Counted from the first letter of the stretch, positions 22,591 through 34,239 are shown. The stretch is 64,000 bases of DNA from Callorhinus ursinus (GCF_003265705.1 NW_020312785.1:132495790-132559789); one strand, 5' to 3'. Translations and numbers: made by a program. The notes: generated from the sequence alone by a model not told the origin.

Positions 22591-22850
22591 TCAGGCCCAT
22601 ATGTCAATTAAATGAAAGAAAGCAAGGAGCTCCTCTTTGCATTGCAATGGACAATTGGAAGGGTGGTATGAGCATGGATCCACTAGGAGCCACTGTGGAA
22701 AGCCTAATAATGGAAGCATTCGAGAGGGCAACTGAAATGAGGAGAGAGGGTGAGGCCAGATGACATCACTTGAGTCCCTAGATCCAGCAGAACCTAAAGC
22801 CTATCATCTCTAGACTTTTTAGTTGTGGGATCAATAAATCAATCTCAGTC
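22590..22850 (+). repeat. Ancient LTR-like repeat, 3' part
   Basis: GATGACATCACTTGAGTCCCTAGATCCAGCAGAACCTAAAGCC...CTAGACTTTTTAGTTGTGGGATCAATAAATC resembles the 3' part of the family seen at 4205-4650 (GATGACATCATTTGAGCC, GGACTTTTCAGTTA, GCCAATAAATTCC). Confidence 0.4.
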
Positions 22851-22998
22851 TCTTCCACCCCACCCTCCGTCTTTTCCCCCTCCCTCCTTTCTCAGCAAGT
22901 TTGAGTTGAGATTTATTATTTACAATGGAACAACCCGAAGAAGTCTAACAGATTTGGACTTTTCTCCTATGATACAATACAACCTACATTTTAGTATA

Positions 22999-22999
<1 letters not shown>

Positions 23000-23032
<33 letters not shown>
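23000..23032. repeat. (AC)16 microsatellite
   Basis: An uninterrupted AC dinucleotide run, then GCACACAATC. Confidence 0.97.
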
Positions 23033-23033
<1 letters not shown>

Positions 23034-23054
23034 CACACAATCATTTATTTTGGT

Positions 23055-23275
23055 AGAGCACTTTCTAAAGCACCTTCAGACCCCTTTGCTCTGACAAACC
23101 TCCGAGAGAAGACAAATAGGTATTAAATTGCTATAGTCATTTTTATACACAAGGAAACCAACACAGAGAGGCTAAGTGACTTATCTAAGATCACACAGCT
23201 AGCCAGTGGGTGACAGACCTGGTATAAGAACCCATATCTGCTGGGTCATAGGCCAATGTTCTTTCCACTGTATCT
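23055..23275 (-). repeat. MIR SINE
   Basis: ATACACAAGGAAACCAACACAGAGAGGCTAAGTGACTTATCTAAGATCACACAGCTAGCCAGTGGGTGACAG is a clear reverse MIR core, followed by a decayed 5' half. Confidence 0.8.
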
Positions 23276-23398
23276 TGCTAGAGTCTGGGTTCTTGACCCA
23301 TCTTGGTGGTCATCAAGCTGCGTGATCATCCTAAGAAGCTCCCCTCTTTGGCTTCAATTTCCCATCTTTATTGCTGGGGGCTGGCAACTGTGATTTCT

Positions 23399-23584
23399 TT
23401 TTTTTTTTTTTTAAGATTTTATTTATTTATTTGAGAGAGAGAAAGCACGAGAGGGAAGAGGGTCAGAGGGAGAAGCAGACTCCCCGCCGAGCAGGGAGCC
23501 CGATGTGGGACTCGATTCAGGGACTCCAGGATCATGACCTGAGCCGAAGGCAGTTGCTTAACCAACTGAGCCACCCAGGCGCCC
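23399..23584 (-). mobile_element. Can-SINE with perfect 16-bp TSD
   Basis: GGCAACTGTGATTTCT at 23383-23398 is repeated exactly at 23585-23600. The body is close to consensus, which suggests a recent insertion. Confidence 0.97.
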
Positions 23585-23600
23585 GGCAACTGTGATTTCT

Positions 23601-25265
23601 AAGGGTCCTCCCCAAACTTGCATTCTCATGGTCTATGATTTTGCTTCATAACTCTGCCTGGGACAGGCTGGGTTGGCTCTAAATCAAAGACCCTGATGAG
23701 AGAACATCCCATCATCAATCAGAGACTCAGTACACACCCACTCACGCACACACCTGTTTGATGACATTAAAGTTCCAGATGGTTCTGTTCTGAGAAGAAG
23801 CAAACATCAGTAATAACCCATGAGTAACAAAATAATTGTGTAGATGCCCTGTATCCCATCTGCTCCATTCCTGTTCAGAAAAAAAAGTGCCATGTGCTAT
23901 GATCTTTTTGCTTTTCAGTCCTCAAACAAAATGAAATAAAGCAAGCTCTGTGTTGCTGCATTCCCCCTGACAATGAGAGAGCGTGGTCTGCACTGGCCCC
24001 CCTGCGTCACTCCTATGGTTTTGCAGTAGGGGTGGATGTGCTGACAAACCTGCCTTCCCCCTTCAGTGTGGACACAAGTTTCAGACACAGCTCCTAGGCA
24101 TCCATGTGCTCTCCCAGCTGGGGCCTATGGCTTCTCAGGACCACAGACAGGGAAGTAGTATGATCACACACTGATATATTAATGAGAATTTAAAATCCAC
24201 TCAGAGTACCCGCTTGTTGTGCGCATCTCCATAGCCTTCATTTGCTTTGCAGATTCTCTTAACCATTCTTGGACTTTTCTTCTTCCTGGATACCATTTTA
24301 AAAGATTTCTAAAAGGAATAGGAGCCCAAAGGCTGTTTGCCTTGCTGTATTTTGCTGAACCCCAACACAATCCTTCTCGATGCCTTGCAACCTAGTGTCT
24401 CGCGAGAGAGTCAGGATCACTACGCCCCACAGAATGTTTCTGAGTTTCCCATCTGCATGGGGAGGAGTGCAGGTTCCCCTCACAATCTTTGTTCTAGGAG
24501 CTTCATGTGAAAGGGAGACGTTTTGTCCTGACAAGTCAGCTCATGTTCTGTACTCTGTCTGTTCTTTTGGAAAATTAATATTACACAGTCATGTGATCAC
24601 GCTTTAGTGGCCCAGATGTTATTTCAGAATTTAGAATTAGTTTTAGCCAGGAAGACTTCGAACCTTTGCTGGGGTGGGAGGGTGGAGTGAGTACAGAGGA
24701 GTGTAGAGCATATTTCCAAAGTCAGAGTCCAACAAAACAACAGCAGACTCTGTTCATTATTTCAATTATAATAAGGTGTGACACAGTCCTCTGCATGAAG
24801 GAAGGGAGGCACTTGGTGTCATTCATACTATCTCGGGGGTCAGAGGTTTCCAGATTGACCAATTATTGATGTCCGAGCTGATTCAGAGAGACTTAGTGAC
24901 AGACCTATATTTTGAGTAATGTGCACGTTTTATTTTTTTATTTTTATTTTGTAACATGCACATTTTAATACATCCAAAACAAAGAGTGATAAACCTCTAA
25001 GGTAGATTTCCTGCACAAGCTGACAAAAGTCCAGCTCTATATTTTAAGCTCTGGAACCTCTAGTTCAATGCAGGGCAATCCCTTGACATGAACGTCAGAT
25101 ACTTTATTCCTGGACCATTGGGGAGGTAAAGACCAAGAGTATTCATGGAATAGGTAACCCCTCAAAGCAGTGCCTCCTGTTCAAGTCTGTGTAACCACAG
25201 TACCAGCTTGCTGTTCCCTGATCAGGCAGAGAGCCAGATTTGTTTGAGTCTCCTGAAATCACTCC
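23601..25265. other. Unclassified non-coding stretch
   Basis: No gene or confident repeat is seen. There is a T/A-rich patch at about 24929-24952. Short frames on both strands near 24179-24607 have no domain. Confidence 0.35.
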
Positions 25266-25269
25266 CAGG

Positions 25270-25400
25270 TCTAATCCAACATTACCAGCCCTTTAAGGGT
25301 TAGCTCAAGCCCCATTATCACTTCTCCCATGAAGACATTCTCAATTACCTCTCTCCGGCCACAGCCTGCTGTTTTAAGCTGCCCTACTTCCCCCTTTGCA
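25270..25400 (+). repeat. L2-like fragment (weak)
   Basis: TTAGCTCAAGCCCCATTATCACTTCTCCCATGAAGACATTCTCAATTACC follows the L2 wording for CTCAGCTCAAATGTCACCTCCTC...AGGCCTTCCCTGA. Confidence 0.4.
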
Positions 25401-25861
25401 GCCGGAATCCAATTCAAGCTCCCCACACCCCAGCTTTGCTCTTGGTCTATAATTTGAAGCTGTTTGCTTCTTCTCTTCTTCTTAACTTGCTTTTCTGGGA
25501 CTCTGGTCCTTGTGTCTCACCCCTGTATCTAGCATCAACCTGTCCCCTGGATCTGATACTGATTTGACTTCTCTGGAAATGACCAGATGTCCTTTCCTTG
25601 GCTCTAGTATTGGTACTTTCCTTTTGGATTTTGTCTGCTAACGGAAGATCTGGGTATGTCTCCTGACTCATTTCAGTTCCTGGAATCTACCCCAGTACTA
25701 AGCCCTATGGTCAGCTAGTTTCTGGTTCTGTCCAAAGGAAACTGGACAACCATAGCAAGCAATGATTTTTTTTTCTCTATGACCAAATGCCTTTCCCAGG
25801 TGGGCAGTAACTCTTCTGAGGAAGAGCACAGGTCATAGAACAGGCGAGGCCTATACCCATA

Positions 25862-26050
25862 CCCATAGGCTTTGGAGTTAGATGTACCTGAGTTTTAATT
25901 CCACCTTCTGTTGACTTAATTTACTTACTATACAAACTTGGGCAGGTAATAAGCCTCTTTGAGTCTCAGTTTCTTCATTTCTACTTAAGTGGGAATAGTA
26001 ACAATAGTACCTACTTCACAGGATTGATGTGAGGATTAAATGAGGGGTAG
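25862..26050 (+). repeat. MIR SINE
   Basis: GGCTTTGGAGTTAGATGTACCTGAGTTTTAATTCC...AACTTGGGCAGGTAATAAGCCTCTTTGAGTCTCAGTTTCTTCATTT...AATAGTACCTACTTCACAGGATTGATGTGAGGATTAAATGAGG is nearly the whole MIR core. Confidence 0.88.
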
Positions 26051-26383
26051 GGTGGAACTTCGAGAAACACTAACTAAATCTCTTTGGACTAGTACAAACT
26101 CTTATACATGGTCCCAGGGTGCTGTGTGTGTGTGGTGTGTGCATGATGAAGAATCTTCAGAGCCTTGAGGATCAGTGTATCAGCACATCACCAGGCAGAC
26201 ACTCAATAAATGAAAACTTAAAAAAGACAACCAATAGAGGATTGAGAATCAACAGACGAACGACCAATCCTTCCAAGTCATAAAAATAGGTGGTAACAAA
26301 GGGCCATTGCTTATGATTACTTTATAGATTTTCCAGGGTTTAAACCTGCTGGGTACAAGACTTGGATTTCCAGAGGGGAAGTT

Positions 26384-26400
26384 GATATATATATATATAT
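26384..26400. repeat. Short (AT)n microsatellite
   Basis: Seventeen alternating A/T bases. Confidence 0.9.
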
Positions 26401-26615
26401 CTCAAATATAATGACATTTGACTGGAAGGGCCTAGTTTCTAGATAGATCTATGGACATATTGATGAGGCCCAAGTTTTCTAGATGCTATTTGTTTCCGAA
26501 CCCTGGGACATGCCATCTTTAGTATAATCATCCTTCAAAATCCAGATTTTTCCTGAGGTTTGAGCAGAAGCTCCTGACTGAGAGATCCAAACTACTTAAA
26601 ATTTGTGTGCTGTAC

Positions 26616-27060
26616 CAGTACTGGTCAGCAAACTAAAGCCTATGGGCCAAATCCAGCCCACTGATAGGGTTTTTTTTTTTTTTTTTTAAGATTTTTTTTA
26701 TTTATTTATTTGACAGAGAGATAGAGAGCACAAGTAGGCAGAGTGGCAGGCAGAGGGAGAGGGAGAAGCAGGCTCTCTGCTGAGCAGGGAGCCGGACATG
26801 GGGCTCGATCCCAGGACCCTGGGATCATGACCTGAGCCGAAGGCAGCCGCTTAACCGACTGAGCCACCCAGGCGCCCCACTGATAGGGTTTATAAATAAA
26901 ATTTCATTAGAACACAGCCATGCCATTAATTTATACATTGTCTATGGCTGCTTTCTCAATACAATGGCAGAGCTGAATAGTTGTGACAGAGACCAAATAG
27001 CCTGCAAAGCCTGAAACACTCATATCTGGCCTTAGAAAATATTTGCTGACCCCTGCTCTA
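26616..27060. mobile_element. hAT (Charlie/MER1-type) fossil, split by a SINE
   Basis: The left end GGTCAGCAAACTAAAGCCTATGGGCCAAATCCAGCCC and the right end TTTGCTGACCCCTG form imperfect terminal inverted repeats. Internal ATAAATAAAATTTCATTAGAACACAGCCATGCC and TGTCTATGGCTGCTTTC match a recalled non-autonomous hAT consensus. There is no transposase, and no clear 8-bp TSD remains. The SINE at 26673-26878 divides it. Confidence 0.75.
26673..26878 (-). mobile_element. Can-SINE with perfect 14-bp TSD
   Basis: CACTGATAGGGTTT (26659-26672) is repeated exactly at 26879-26892. The insertion lies inside the hAT fossil, which dates it after that transposon. Confidence 0.97.
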
Positions 27061-27096
27061 TATCATACATGTTAAGAGCTCAAAATGTCAACATAT

Positions 27097-27288
27097 GGGC
27101 GCCTGGGTGGCTCAGTTGGTTGATCGACTGCCTTCGGCTCAGGTCATGATCCTGGAGTCCCGGGATCGAGTCCCACGTCGGGCTCCCTGCTCGGCGGGGA
27201 GTCTGCTTCTCCCTCTGACCCTCCCCCCTCTCGTGCTCTCTCTCTCATTCTCTCTCTCTCTCAAATAAATAAATAAAATCTTTAAAAA
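27097..27288 (+). mobile_element. Can-SINE with perfect 15-bp TSD
   Basis: AAAATGTCAACATAT (27082-27096) recurs exactly at 27289-27303. It has a near-consensus body with B box GGATCGAGTCCC, and its tail keeps AATAAA and TCTTT, the intact T+ SINE arrangement. Confidence 0.97.
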
Positions 27289-27369
27289 AAAATGTCAACA
27301 TATAATGACATGTTCTCTTATATGTCTCACCACTGTCAAGTTTTATCTCCGTTACAAAAAGTACAATCT

Positions 27370-27780
27370 TGAAGGCAAAGACCACTCATCCTTGTCTTTT
27401 GTACCTCCTATAGAAACTTCTTAACATGCCACTCAAGGCCTCCCCGTCCAGCACCAACTGCTCCTGCAGCCTCAAACCCCTTCAGTTTCCTACACTTTCC
27501 TACCTTTTCTTGTCTAGGCAAGTCAATCAATCGTCCTACCTTTCCCTGAGTCTCTCTCTCTCTACCCAGCTGATTTCTCAAGGACTATCTCAAGCTTCTT
27601 ATCTCTCACTACATCTGTCTTTCCCGATACTCCAGTCAGAAGGCATCTCTCCTTTGTTTGAACTCTGTCAATGAGCTTTGCCTATTTCCTGAAGGACATA
27701 GAGACTGCTTCATTCTCTAGATATTGAGTCTCCCCAAACAAGTAGTCAGAGCCTGGAGGGCAGGTGCTGGGTCTTGTGGT
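27370..27780 (+). repeat. L2-like fragment (weak)
   Basis: The pyrimidine-rich wording is like the L2 3' half: TTTCTCAAGGACTATCTCAAGC, CAGAAGGCATCTCTCC, GAGCCTGGAGGGCAGGTGCTGGGTCTTG. Very diverged. Confidence 0.35.
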
Positions 27781-28220
27781 GTTGTCTGTGGTCTCCTCCC
27801 TTCCTTACTTCACAAACTATCAATTGTCTTCTTAGTAGAGGTTGTTGTGGAGGGCAGTAGGTCCTGGCTGACCATCATTTAAATTTGGACTTGTCTTCTT
27901 ATGTAAAATAGTGCCTATAAGAATCAGTTTGCATATTGTTGCTTTGCATGAGGGGGAGGGTCATACCAAGAGGAAATTTAGTGCATGAAGGTGAAAAGGG
28001 TGGCATGATGTTTGCTACCAAAGCTGGGCCCCAGGGATTCATTCATTTGGGCTCTGGGTAGAGAAGAAGCAGTTGCAAAAGCAGAAGGAGCAGAATCTTG
28101 AGAGGTTTTGTAGCTCACAGGGCATTAACCATACTGCTTTGGGGCCAGGTGATGGTGTGGCGTAGAGTTCGGGGTCTTTCTCCTCATTTCTATATAAAAG
28201 GAAGGACTAAAAGAAATATA

Positions 28221-28368
28221 GCTTTCCTTCCTTCCTTCCTTCCTTCCTTCCTTCCTTCCTTCCTTCCTTCCTTCCTTCCTTNNNNNNNNNNCTTCCTTCC
28301 TTCCTTCCTTCCTTCCTTCCTTCCTTCCTTCCTTCCTTTCTTTTTTTCTTTCTTTCTTTCTTTCCCCC
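28221..28368. repeat. (CCTT)n/(CTTT)n array with a 10-N gap
   Basis: A CTTC tetranucleotide array contains 10 N at 28282-28291. It changes to CTTT units at about 28340. True array length is unknown. Long frames through it are low-complexity artefacts. Confidence 0.98.
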
Positions 28369-28444
28369 TCAAGGTTTTCAGGGGGAGTTTGAGAGTTCCA
28401 CCAGTTATCCCAAAGCTAGGGAGCATCCTAGCCTAGGGTTCAGA

Positions 28445-29051
28445 TTTTCACCAAAGCCTTGTTTAAAAATATAGATTTTTATTATTATTCAGATATGATG
28501 AGGCCAACAGATCAGGAGACAATTACCATTGGAAAGATGACTTGTTACTCATAGTTCCCTAGAGGAGGGGCCATGGCACATCTCACAGGGCCACCAGGGA
28601 AGTACTAGGGTTAGTTATGAGGAAGAGGAAGGGGGAGCAGGAAGGAGGGAAAGAGCCTTTATTGTGGTTTCCATGGAAAGAAATGGTGAGGCAGGGCCAG
28701 CAGATTTAAGACCGGCTAGTTGGAATAATTTTAGCTAGTTCTGGGGTACAGGGCTATCTCTTGTTGTCTGGTACCTAGCCCTGGGATGATTGGGGTAGTG
28801 GATAGTGACCCTGAGTGTAAGAGCCCAGGAAAGGAGGTGGTGGGGTATGGGCTCTGAATTGGTTGATTTACATATGTACGCTTATAGATTTGCATAAGGC
28901 ATGCTTACAGATGAGTCTTTTACTGTCTTCAGGAATGGGCTAGCCCTGGGAGGGGCAGTCTTTCCACAGTCAGCAAGGCCCCAAGATGTCCAAGTATCAG
29001 AAAGACAAGGTTAATATAAGTCTCAACAATCACTGTTATGGTTAAGGACTG
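28445..29051. other. Unclassified stretch
   Basis: This is G-rich on the plus strand. It could be a decayed LTR or internal ERV sequence, but no signature is firm. No gene is recognised. Confidence 0.3.
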
Positions 29052-29430
29052 TGTTAGTTTGCTATAACAAAAGGCTTCAACAACAGAAATTAGTTTCTCA
29101 CAGTCCTGAGGGCTGGAAGTCCAAGATCAAGGGGCTGGCAGGGTTGACTTTATTCTGACAACTCCCCCTTGACTTGCAGATGGCCGCCTTCTCACCGTGT
29201 CCTCTCAGAGTCTTTCCTCTCATGGTGCATCCCTGGTGTCTCCTTATGTGTCCTATTTTCCTCTTATAAGGACATCAGTCAGATTGGATTAGGGCTGACA
29301 CTAATGACCTCGTTTTAAATTAATCACCTCTTTAAATACCCTATCTCCAAATACAGTCACATTCTGAAGCTTTGGGCCTTAGAGCTTCAACATATGAATT
29401 GTGGAGGCTTCAACAATTCTGCCCATAACA
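29052..29430 (-). repeat. MLT1/MST-type MaLR LTR
   Basis: TGTTAGTTTGC, AACAACAGAAATTAGTTTCTCACAG, CTTATAAGGACATCAGTCAGATTGGATTAGGGC, ATGACCTCGTTTTAAATTAATCACCTC, CCCTATCTCCAAATACAGTCACATTCTGA, TTCTGCCCATAACA is the reverse complement of a MaLR LTR from 3' end to 5' end. Confidence 0.85.
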
Positions 29431-31100
29431 GGTACATTGCTCAAGTAGCCTGTGGGATTGCTGGAGCTGAAGAACATCAGAGAAGTTTCAGTGAGGAGAC
29501 CTCTGAGGACCACGTGAGAATAAGGGCATGGACTTAGTAGAGGGTGGGGAGACACAGGTGAGGGCTATGAGCCAGGGAAATTAGGGGAGTATGTAAATAT
29601 TATTTAGACCTATGAGCTTTGGGAGTCTTAACAAATTTGGAGTACAGAGACAGTAGCTCCCGTTAAAGATTATCAATATATCCATATTGAAATAAAATTC
29701 CATCAATACCAAAAGCCAATGTCCACAACCCCAGGAGATCCTCTTTAAAGAGCACGGCAATCACACTTACCTGTAAGAACAGTTCATGACCTGACAATAC
29801 AGAGTCTGGGTCCTCTCTCTGACAACAAAATTTCACTCAAACCTTGCAGAGAAAAATGGTGTCAACAGACTTGAGTGTCTGAAAGAAAGTACACAATGTC
29901 CAGTTTTTAAAAGTTTATTGGAGAAAAAATTGGTCATTTATTTCCTTCTTCTAGTCCCTTCTCGGAGGAGTCTGGTACAAGCTAGCTTCCTCCCTTCTCC
30001 AATGTGCGCGCACACACACACACACACACACACTCACACACCTTTTCTCCTCACACCCTTAACACAGATTTCTTCCCTCAGTAATACCATGCAGGGCTCT
30101 GCAGAAATCTTTTCATTCCCTCTGCTCTTTGTTTGAGATGCTGGTTGGAACTAGCTGGCAAAAGCAAGGGTACTTGCCTCTCTATTCTTCTGTATGTCCC
30201 CTCTTTCTCACAGGAAGTATCAAAGAGTTATTACTAGTAGATTCACCTCACCTCAAAAAAAAAAAAAAAAAAAAAAAGAAGAGCATGGATCAGGCCAGGA
30301 ACTCTGACCCCAGCTCTTAAGGAGGCAGGGGTCCAGATTTGTCAATTACCACGTGTTTTCAGGAGTATCAAAATTAACCAACCTGCAGACCTGGTGGAGA
30401 CAGATTTAGACAACAAGATCTGAAAGGCTTTGTATCAAAGTTGTTGGTTGCAGTCCAGCAAAAAGAGAGGATATCCTTGATTGAAGGGTATCAGGAGGTG
30501 GTTCACAGGGTGGACCAGAAGCAGGGCTAAGGTGACAGGGTGGACAAACAAACCTTGGAGAACAGGTAGGAACTGAGGGGCTTCAGAAATTGTCATGGGA
30601 ATGATTTTGGCTGGGGTCCTCCTTCTCTGGCTGAATTCCAACCCACAGCTGGACATAACTACAAAAATGGCCACCACTGGATACTGTTGAAACGGTGCAG
30701 TAAACATCAGCAGTCCCTATGCTTTTGCATTATACTCTGCAGACTCAAAGTTCCAAGAGGAATCACCTGATCCACTGGCAAAATCTAGGCCCCTCGCATG
30801 AATTCTTACTGAGGGTGGCAAGAGAAATGGAGGTTACTGCCCTCTCCCTCACCTTTTCGTTGTAGGAAAATGAGGGGAACTGTGTCCCATAGTAATAGGC
30901 ATATTGGTGGATTCCTCCAAAATAAGAAGGGAGATTGAATGTTGGAAGTAAAAAAAAAAAATCGATAAATGTGCACCACAGCTATTACTGCAGCCATGAA
31001 CACTGGAAAGCTATGTCAATAAAAAGAACATTGTATCTACAATTTTGTCTGTGTATCAGCTCCCTGGTTGGTGAGGCAGGAATTGCTACACATCCACTGA
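29431..31100. other. Unclassified stretch with small simple repeats
   Basis: It contains a GCGCGCACACAC run (30006-30034), a 23-base A run (about 30256-30278) and otherwise unique sequence. No gene is recognised, and a 90-codon minus-strand frame (30435-30707) has no domain. Confidence 0.4.
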
Positions 31101-31114
31101 AAATCTGTGCTCTT

Positions 31115-31860
31115 TTTTTTTTTTTTTTGGCACAGGGAACAATTTATTAGATAGAAAATGAAAAGCACAAATAATAAAGGGGAAATATCATAAATTGGAA
31201 TTCATAAAAATTAAGACCTGTTTATCATATCAAAAATACTAAAAGAAAGCAAATGCAAAGCACAGTGTGAGAACATATTTATATTTTTATATCTTTTCTA
31301 TATCTAAGATATACAAAAGACCCCTAAAAATCAATAATAAAAAGATGACTATTTATCCAGAAAAAAAAAATAGGTAAAAGACTTGAATAGTATTTTTAAG
31401 GATGTCCAACTGGCCCATAATCATTTAAAAAGGAGCATAGCCTCAATAGTCATCAGGGGAAACCACAATAAAATTCCACAATATACCACCGGAATGGCTA
31501 AAATTAAAAACCTTGCACCATTAAGCCACTGGGCTTTCAAACACTGCAGGCGGTAGTGTACATTTATATGACCGCTTGTAAAACTCTTCACTAGTATCTA
31601 CTAAAGCTAAACATGATATACTTTATAACCCAGCAATTCACTTCTAAGAACATACCCAACAAAATACAACCCTGTGGGCATCAAGAGACATGTATAAGAA
31701 AGTTTGTAGCATTCCCAAACTAGAAACAAATGTCCATAACAGTAGAATGGATAAATATTGTTATGTTGTTATGTTTGTACAAAGGGATATTATTCAAACT
31801 TTCGCTATTCACAACAAATGAATGCATCTCAAACTTAACATTTAGCAAAAGAAGTCAGGC
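31115..31860. mobile_element. L1 insertion with apparent 5' inversion
   Basis: AATCTGTGCTCTT occurs at 31102-31114 and again at 31861-31873, bounding the element. The left end is poly(T) (the tail of a minus-strand insertion) plus about 30 bases. From about 31150 the sequence reads as plus-strand L1 ORF2 3' coding region (TAAATTGGAATTCATAAAAATTAAGACC ... AAATGTCCATAACAGTAGAATGGATAAA ... CTCAAACTTAACATTTAGC). Opposite orientations between one TSD pair are the mark of twin priming. The ORF is broken by many changes. Confidence 0.7.
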
Positions 31861-32254
31861 AATCTGTGCTCTTCTTTTCATAGTATAGAATTCTCAAAGG
31901 GAAGTGACTTCTGATCTAGGGACTATATTTCCAAGCATTCTTTGCAATGAGGTACAATCGAGTGACCAGGTTATAGCGAATAGAATGTGTAAGTAATAGA
32001 TGCCACTTCCAGGCTTGGCTTGTAAAAATTCTGCATTAGTGATTCTCCATGCTCTTTCCTGTTCTTTTGTGTTAAAGATGACAGAACCTCTGACACATTG
32101 GCCCCTAAATGACTGCAAGGTGGAAGGCCTCTTTGCTAACTTGTTCATAACCTGTACCATAAGTAGCAAACCTTTTTTGTTTGGGCTTGGCTCATTATAC
32201 ATTATTAGGTGCTAGTACACTCAACTTGTTTCTTTGTTTATTCTAAGTGAGACA

Positions 32255-32480
32255 AAGAATGAACACAGTCTTTAGAATGAGACGGATCTGAGTTCAAATC
32301 CATGCTTCACTACTAATTTCCTAGGATCCCTTTCTTAGTCTCTCTATTTTTTTTATAAAATTTTTTAATAAAATGAGATTAATAGTATCTATCACAAAAG
32401 GTAGATGTAAAGATTAAATGGAATGATGAATGCAAAAATAACTAGAGTGATGATTGGTACACAATAGGTACTTAGCAGGT
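32255..32480 (+). repeat. MIR SINE
   Basis: ACAGTCTTTAGAATGAGACGGATCTGAGTTCAAATCCATGC...AAAATGAGATTAATAGTATCTATC...AAAGATTAAATGGAATGATG...TACACAATAGGTACTTAGC follows MIR. Confidence 0.75.
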
Positions 32481-32554
32481 GGTAGACTATGAGCAGAGGA
32501 CAGCGCATATGGCGGGAAGAGGTGTTTAAATGGGAAATTAGGAGACTGGTCTCA

Positions 32555-32660
32555 TTCCAGGACTGCTCCTCCCTGTGTAACCTTGGGGAAGTCGCTTTAC
32601 CTCTTTGAACCTTACTTTGCTTATCTGTACAGCAATGGTGTTGGATGACACCTGGGGTTT
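32555..32660 (+). repeat. MIR fragment
   Basis: CAGGACTGCTCCTCCCTGTGTAACCTTGGGGAAGTCGCTTTACCTCTTTGAACC is a MIR core. It lies just after another MIR on the same strand. Confidence 0.6.
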
Positions 32661-33404
32661 TCTCACTGTTCGCTGTGAAAACTCTTGGCTTCACAAAATT
32701 CCTTAGGGACCCCTCTGGGTAGAGCTGAATAGAGCCAAGCAGACTCTGGTTGGTTCTGATTCAAGTTCTGATTCGGTTGTTTGACATTGGATTTCCAGAA
32801 GCGAGTTTGTTTGAAGACAATTATCACTGCTCTTGTGAAGAAATTAAATATCAGTATCAGTGTACTCCAAGGTCTTCAAAATCCTTCCCTACTCCCATAC
32901 TCTAGGATCCCGGGAGGGTCTGAGCAATGATGGCTTAGTCCACTGCATTGCCTTGGGAGAGGATTTGTCCTTCTTCCCTGATCTGACCAGTTTGCCAGAA
33001 GCCAAGGGTGACTTTCAAGACTGCCCAGGCGTAAAAGTAATCAGGTGGGTGGAAACATGACTATGAATAAGAACTAAATATGCAACCAACAGGTACAGTC
33101 CCTGGCACTGGGACATAAGGGAAAGGCAGGTGCACACTGGTCCAGTTGGAAAATGCTGAAATCAAGCACAAGAATGGGCATTCCCTTTCTGACCAGTAAG
33201 CTGAGGATAAGAAAGCAGGCAGGCTTAAGACTCACAGAGCTCCACCAAGGAGAAAGTTGCTGGCTCTTGGTCAGGACCTTCAGCATTCTAATATGGCTTT
33301 CTTTTCCAATACACTGTAAGAAGTGTGGCCGATAACACACACATGCCACAGAAAGGGAGTTTGCCCAAAGGCTAGATTATTTTGCTAGTATTATGACTTT
33401 TCGG

Positions 33405-34230
33405 TCACTCAGTCCACAAGGATTTATTATATTCAATGTGCTGGATGCTGTTTTAGCTGCTGGGGCTAGAGACAGATCCCTATATTCTATGTTCTAGCCT
33501 GGGGAGACAACATAAATTAATAATCAAATAATAGTATACATCAGGTGGTGATAACAGTTAAATAAAGGGGACAGAAAATAAAGGGGAGGTGTTATTTTAG
33601 AGAGGTTCTTTTTTTTTTTTTAAGGATCTTATTTATTCATTTGAGAGAGAGAGAGAGCGCTCACAAGCGGAAGGGAGAGACAGAGGGAGAAGCAGAAGGA
33701 GAAGCAGAGGGAGAAGCAGACTCCCCACTGAGCAGGGAGCCCAAGGGGGGCTCGATTCCAGGACCTGGTGATCATGACCTAAGTGGAAGGCAGACGCTTA
33801 ACTGACTGAGCCACTCAGGCACCCCTAGAGAGGTTCTTTTGATGAGAGGTTGACAGTGGGGCAGAGACCTGAAGGGAGCAGGGTCTCCGGGGGCCAGGGG
33901 TGCAGGCAGGGTGATGAGTAGCCATGAAGACACTAAAGGCAGGGCGGCTAGGGGAGCAGAGTGCTGCCAGGGAAGTAAACACGGGCAGTGGCAGGAGCAG
34001 AGCCATGAGGTGGGAGGCAGCAGGGGGTTACGTCACTTAGAGCCACACGGTCCTCAGTTAAGGATTTGGAATTTATTCTGAAGCCGTTGAAAGATTGTGA
34101 GCAGAGGAGTGACTTCATTCTTAAAAGGGTGACCTTGGGTGATGTATCAGCTGTCTAGAGGCAAAGGTGGAATGAGAATGAGCAGTTGGGAGTCATGTAA
34201 TAATTTAGGCAGGAGATAGTGCTGATGAAA
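33405..34230 (-). repeat. L2 LINE, split by a SINE
   Basis: AGGATTTATTATATTCAATGTGCTGGATGCTGTTTTAGCTGCTGGGG (33418-33465) and, after the SINE, GGATTTGGAATTTATTCTGAAGCCGTTGAAAGATTGTGAGCAGAGGAGTGACTTCATTC match the reverse L2 consensus. This is among the longest L2 copies here. Confidence 0.7.
33613..33825 (-). mobile_element. Can-SINE with perfect 15-bp TSD
   Basis: TAGAGAGGTTCTTTT at 33598-33612 is repeated at 33826-33840. The CT-rich region carries three tandem 12-mers of GGAGAAGCAGAG type (about 33685-33720). Confidence 0.96.
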
Positions 34231-34239
34231 ATATGGCAG

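Noticed and set aside
27097..27180. tRNA genes suggested by A and B boxes
   Set aside because: The boxes belong to SINEs. No cloverleaf with a proper acceptor stem or anticodon arm was seen.
28098..28436. Frames across the N gap in (CCTT)n
   Set aside because: Low-complexity translation (repeated LPSF/GRKE) through unresolved bases. The same applies to 62333-62614.
33685..33720. Tandem 12-mers as a possible CRISPR-like or satellite array
   Set aside because: This is three units within the CT-rich part of a SINE, without spacers. No CRISPR array is expected or seen in this nuclear DNA.
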